Shown in pieces: positions 59,948 through 63,688 of a DNA stretch of 63,688 bases. Position 1 is the stretch's first letter; each line of letters begins with the position of its first letter. The notes beneath the pieces are model-generated. The model had not been told where the DNA came from and searched no databases. It was given only the letters and a program-made list of their open reading frames with translations. The DNA is from UBA1876 sp964515395 (GTDB lineage: Bacteria > Synergistota > Synergistia > Synergistales > Thermovirgaceae), in NCBI GenBank assembly GCA_964515395.1, contig CAZERC010000005.1:1-63688 (forward strand). Direction: 5' to 3'. Made by a program: the position numbers and the translations under genes.

Positions 59948-62566
59948 TCAGGTCCGCTGCTTGTCCGAACGGACCTGGAGCCCCTCAGGGCCGGTATCTA
60001 CGATGACCCTGGATCCTTCATCAAGAGAACGGGCTACAAGGAAACGGGCAATGGGGGTCTCCACTTCCCTCGCGATGAACCTCCTCAGCGGACGGGCGCC
60101 ATACACGGGATCGTATCCTTCGCCGGCAATGAAGTCTTTGGCCTCCTCTGTGATCTCGAAGGCAATTCCCTGTTGCTGGAGACGCACTTCCAGATCCGAC
60201 GTCATGAGCCCGACGATTTGCTTGATCTCATGTTTCTGCAAGGGTTTGAAGAGGACCACGTCATCCACCCTGTTAAGGAACTCGGGGCGAAAATGGCTCC
60301 GAAGCCGCGACATGACGGTATTTCTGGCTTCCTCTGCAATTTCCCCCTCGTTTGTGATGCCTTCCATCAAGGCTGTGGCCCCGATGTTGCTGGTCATGAT
60401 GACAATGGTGTTCCGGAAATCAACGGTCCTTCCGTGGCTGTCGGTCAATCGGCCGTCATCCAGGATCTGGAGCAGGATGTTGAATACGTCATGGTGCGCT
60501 TTCTCAATCTCGTCGAAGAGAATCACCGAGTAAGGCTTCCGTCTGACGCGTTCCGTCAGCTGGCCGCCTTCCTCATACCCGACGTATCCGGGGGGCGCAC
60601 CGATAAGCCTGGCCACGGCATGACGCTCCATATATTCGGACATGTCAATCCGGATCATGTTCTCTTCCGTGTCAAAAAGGGCTTCAGCAAGGGACCGGGC
60701 AAGCTCCGTCTTCCCGACACCGGTGGGACCGAGGAAAATGAAGGAACCCACAGGCCGTTTCGGGTCCTTTATGCCAGATCTTGCCCGAATGACGGCATCG
60801 CAGACCAGGTCCACAGCCTCATTCTGTCCGACGACCCTGCGATGCAGCACCTCATCCAGCCTGAGAAGTTTTTCCCTCTCTCCCTCAAGAAGCCTTGAGA
60901 CGGGAATTCCGGTCCACCTTGAGACGATCTGTGAAATTTCCTCCTCCGTGACTTCTTCCCTGAGGAGCCTTGATTCTCCGTGAAGCGTCGAGATGCGTCC
61001 TTCGGCCTCGTGAAGTTGCCTTTCGAGCTCAGGGAGCCTTCCGTGTTTGAGCTCGGCGGCCTTGTTGAGGTCGTAATCCCGTTCCGCTTTCTCGATCTGG
61101 TCCTTGACGTTTCCGATCTCCTCGCGCAATTTCTGCACGGAGGTGATGGCCTCCTTTTCGGATTCATACTGGGCCCTGAGCGCATCGACCCGCTCCCTGG
61201 CCTCCTGGAGTTCTTTCTTGAGGGCCTCCAGTCGTTCCCTGCTGGCTTTGTCCGTCTCTTTTTCGAGGGCAGCCTCCTCGATCTCCAGCTGCATGACTCG
61301 TCTTGACGCATCGTCAAGCTCACTCGGCATGGAGTCGATTTCGGTCCTGATCATGGCGCAGGCCTCGTCCACAAGGTCGATGGCCTTGTCCGGGAGGAAA
61401 CGATCCGTGATATAACGGCTGGACAAAACCGAAGCGGCGACAAGGGCGTTGTCCTGGATCCGGACCCCGTGATGCACCTCGAAACGCTCACGAAGTCCCC
61501 GGAGTATGGATATGGTGTCCTCCACGGTGGGCTGATCGACCAATACAGGCTGGAAACGTCGCTCAAGGGCCGCGTCCTTTTCGATGTTCTTCCGATATTC
61601 GTCAAGCGTCGTCGCACCTATGCAGTGCAACTCCCCCCTGGCGAGCATGGGCTTGAGCATGTTCCCCGCGTCTATGGCTCCTTCGGCCTTCCCGGTACCG
61701 ACGATAGTGTGGAGCTCGTCGATGAACAAAAGAACCCGGCCTTCACTTTCTTTTACCTCGTTCAGTACGGCCTTGAGTCGTTCCTCGAACTCACCCCTGT
61801 ATTTGGCGCCTGCAAGCAGGGCTCCCATGTCGAGGGCCACGATTTGCCGATCTTTCAGCCCTTCCGGGACATCGCCCCGGACAATTCTCTGGGCCAGACC
61901 TTCCACAATTGCCGTTTTCCCGACACCGGGCTCCCCGATCAGAACGGGGTTGTTTTTCGTCCTTCGACTCAGGATTCGGATAACCCGCCGTACTTCCTCA
62001 TCCCTGCCGATGACGGGGTCAAGCTTGCCCGCGCGGGCCAGCCTGACAAGGTCGCGCCCGTAGCGTTCCAGGGCCTCGTAGGTGCTTTCCGGGTCGGCGC
62101 TTTGTACGCGCTGGCGTCCGCGAACATCTTGCAGGGCTTTCAGGAAACCGTCTCTGGTGATGCCGAACTCTGACAAGAGCCTTCCTGCGGTTCCCGCTTC
62201 CCCTTCATCAACAAGAGCTGCAAAAAGGTGCTCCACCGAGACGTATTCATCCTTCAGACGTTTTGCACTTTCCTCGGCGGTCATGAGAATCCTTGAAAGA
62301 CGTCCCGAAATATATAATTTCCCCGGCTCCACCCCTGGGCCCCGAACACTCGTTCGTCTTTCGAGCTCCCTTTCCGTCGCATCCTTGAGAGCTTCGACCG
62401 AGATGGCCATCTTCGTCAGGATTCTTGGAATCAGGCCGTTTTCCTGACTTAAAAGAGCGATCAAGAGATGTTCGTTGTCCACTTCCTGGTGTCCCCGCCG
62501 GGTGGCCTCATTCTGGGCCTCCGACAAGGCTTCCCGGGAGCGCTGCGTCAGTCTGTTCATATCCAT
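59948..62566 (-). CDS. clpB: ATP-dependent disaggregase ClpB
   Basis: 872 residues from the ATG at 62566, which has GGAGG at better distance than the ATG at 62575. N domain (SREALSEAQNEATRRGHQEVDNEHLL), first AAA+ module with GEPGVGKT and FIDELHT, coiled-coil middle domain (about 400-530), second module with GPTGVGKT, and IGAPPGYVGYEEGG. Rescues aggregated proteins with DnaK. It follows the J-protein gene by 31 bp. Confidence 0.95.
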   Translation of the reverse strand: MDMNRLTQRSREALSEAQNEATRRGHQEVDNEHLLIALLSQENGLIPRILTKMAISVEALKDATERELERRTSVRGPGVEPGKLYISGRLSRILMTAEESAKRLKDEYVSVEHLFAALVDEGEAGTAGRLLSEFGITRDGFLKALQDVRGRQRVQSADPESTYEALERYGRDLVRLARAGKLDPVIGRDEEVRRVIRILSRRTKNNPVLIGEPGVGKTAIVEGLAQRIVRGDVPEGLKDRQIVALDMGALLAGAKYRGEFEERLKAVLNEVKESEGRVLLFIDELHTIVGTGKAEGAIDAGNMLKPMLARGELHCIGATTLDEYRKNIEKDAALERRFQPVLVDQPTVEDTISILRGLRERFEVHHGVRIQDNALVAASVLSSRYITDRFLPDKAIDLVDEACAMIRTEIDSMPSELDDASRRVMQLEIEEAALEKETDKASRERLEALKKELQEARERVDALRAQYESEKEAITSVQKLREEIGNVKDQIEKAERDYDLNKAAELKHGRLPELERQLHEAEGRISTLHGESRLLREEVTEEEISQIVSRWTGIPVSRLLEGEREKLLRLDEVLHRRVVGQNEAVDLVCDAVIRARSGIKDPKRPVGSFIFLGPTGVGKTELARSLAEALFDTEENMIRIDMSEYMERHAVARLIGAPPGYVGYEEGGQLTERVRRKPYSVILFDEIEKAHHDVFNILLQILDDGRLTDSHGRTVDFRNTIVIMTSNIGATALMEGITNEGEIAEEARNTVMSRLRSHFRPEFLNRVDDVVLFKPLQKHEIKQIVGLMTSDLEVRLQQQGIAFEITEEAKDFIAGEGYDPVYGARPLRRFIAREVETPIARFLVARSLDEGSRVIVDTGPEGLQVRSDKQRT

Positions 62567-62597
62567 GAAATGCATCCTCCTCTATCAGCGGCCCTTT

Positions 62598-63602
62598 TCA
62601 GGAATTCCTCGGATTGAAGGTTGATTTTTCGGCAAGTTCCTCGAAAAGGCGTTTTTCTTCGTCTCCAAGCTTTTTGGGAATAACAATGCGAACGGTCACA
62701 AGCATATCGCCGTTTTCGCCGTCCCGCCTGGGTAGCCCCTTTCCCTTGAGGCGAAGGGTCTGTCCGCCCTGGGTTCCCCGGGGCACCCGAAGGGTCACCC
62801 TGCCAGTGGGTGTCTCCACCGGAACGGAAGCGCCAAGCGCAGCCTCCCAGGGCGAAATGTTTATTTCTTTGCGGATGTTATATTCCTCGACTTTGAATCC
62901 TGGCTCGGGACGCAACCGGATCTTCAGGTAAAGGTCCCCGGGAGGTCCACCTCCGACGGCTTCCCCCCCCTGGCCGGCAAGCCGGATGCGGGACCCGTCG
63001 GTCAGGCCTTTTGGTACGGTCACTTCGAGATTTTTTTGCTGCCCACCGGCATCAAGGGTTATGCGTTTCTTCCCTCCCGACAGGATGTCCCGCAGGGAGA
63101 GTTCCAGGACGGCCTCCTGATCCGGGCCTTTTGCCGATGAACGGGATCTGCGGCCAAAACCTGCTCCGAAAACATCCTGGCCTTTACCGAACTGCTGCCC
63201 TTCATCAAATCCCGAGCCAAAAACGTCCCGGCCGTTTGCCTGCCTGAACAGATCACCCCCCCCGAAGAAGGCCTCAAAGAAATCACTGAAAATACTGCCG
63301 CCGCTTCCACTATAGCGACGGCGCCTTCCGCCCTGCTGGAATATGGTCTCCCACCCCGGAGGGGGCGTAAATTCCTGTCCGTTTTGCCAGCCCAAACCGA
63401 GCCCATCGTATTTTTTGCGCTTCTCCGGGTCACGGAGAACTTCATAGGCCTCGTTGATCTCCTTGAATTTCTCGGCTGCATCCGGGGCCGTGTTGGCGTC
63501 GGGATGGTATTTCCTTGCCAGCTTTCGATAGGCCTTTTGGATTTCCTCCTGGGAGGCCTTCCTGTCGACACCGAGAATCTTGTAATAATCCTTGTACTGC
63601 AT
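62598..63602 (-). CDS. cbpA: DnaJ-class co-chaperone (CbpA type)
   Basis: 334 residues. J domain with HPD in KLARKYHPDANT, then a G/F-rich stretch (SGGSIFSDFFEAFFGGGDLF) and the two C-terminal client domains; the central zinc-finger of DnaJ itself is absent. It stimulates DnaK and here is the first gene before clpB, so the two are probably induced together. The 86 bases upstream contain no clear CIRCE or HAIR element. Confidence 0.92.
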   Translation of the reverse strand: MQYKDYYKILGVDRKASQEEIQKAYRKLARKYHPDANTAPDAAEKFKEINEAYEVLRDPEKRKKYDGLGLGWQNGQEFTPPPGWETIFQQGGRRRRYSGSGGSIFSDFFEAFFGGGDLFRQANGRDVFGSGFDEGQQFGKGQDVFGAGFGRRSRSSAKGPDQEAVLELSLRDILSGGKKRITLDAGGQQKNLEVTVPKGLTDGSRIRLAGQGGEAVGGGPPGDLYLKIRLRPEPGFKVEEYNIRKEINISPWEAALGASVPVETPTGRVTLRVPRGTQGGQTLRLKGKGLPRRDGENGDMLVTVRIVIPKKLGDEEKRLFEELAEKSTFNPRNS

Positions 63603-63688
63603 GGTATTTCCCCCGATTTATCCCGTTTTGCGTTACCTGTACCACCTCAATCATGCCGGAGGCCCCCGTGCATTGAACTGCATATGGG

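Noticed and set aside
1..63688. tRNA, rRNA, CRISPR arrays, prophage or complete insertion sequences
   Set aside because: I looked for them and saw no cloverleaf, regularly spaced repeats, integrase or transposase genes; weak cases could be missed by eye.
63603..63688. CIRCE or HAIR heat-shock operator upstream of cbpA
   Set aside because: No inverted repeat of either type is visible in the short upstream stretch available.

Overview
The window is a high-GC bacterial chromosome segment with densely packed genes, mostly ATG or GTG starts behind strong GGAGG-type ribosome sites, and no tRNA, rRNA, CRISPR array or complete mobile element that I can see. The gene content points to an anaerobic, amino-acid and organic-acid fermenting bacterium: FeoAB ferrous iron uptake, a tungsten-type aldehyde:ferredoxin oxidoreductase, an oxygen-sensitive glycyl radical enzyme with its activase, an Fe-S L-serine dehydratase, citrate lyase, an ETF-linked 2-hydroxyacid dehydrogenase and a TRAP transporter. 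Synergistota is my best guess from this combination, but it is an inference and not proven by any marker gene here.

Layout. 1-4.7 kb: feoAB behind a promoter with a perfect dyad, then a convergent operon of an RNase HI with a SWIM-like zinc finger, a FecCD permease and its ATPase. 4.8-12 kb: a small repeat protein, aldehyde oxidoreductase plus homoserine dehydrogenase, a LacI-type regulator, a TGS-fused nucleoside kinase and an exported rhodanese. 12-16.6 kb: a glycine betaine-type ABC transporter with two tandem binding proteins. The first binding-protein gene carries a 100-N assembly gap that looks artificial. 17-26 kb: one long operon with a FadR-type regulator, an HD phosphohydrolase, two IPMI/aconitase-type dehydratases, isocitrate dehydrogenase and citrate lyase (DEF), a citrate/isocitrate module without a classical aconitase.

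26-36.6 kb: an ABC-class ATPase, the mrfA-mrfB DNA repair pair (mrfA apparently starting at CTG), a phosphomannomutase, an MBL hydrolase, a membrane phosphoesterase and a radical SAM protein followed by a 54-residue AIR-synthase-like fragment. 36.7-48.4 kb: an MBL protein and then a probable hydroxyproline/proline and serine catabolic region: glycyl radical dehydratase (HypD-like), activase, FCD regulator, TRAP transporter, L-serine dehydratase and a proline racemase-family enzyme, with related operator-like half-sites.

48.4-53.4 kb: a large exported protein of unknown function and several small proteins, including one 56-residue gene that is easily missed. 53.5-63.6 kb: an M20 hydrolase with an unusual lid domain, an EtfB-EtfA-GlcD operon resembling the ETF-linked lactate dehydrogenase, a divergent unit made of promoter, 39-codon ORF, strong terminator, small accessory protein and sodium:solute symporter, and a cbpA-clpB chaperone operon.
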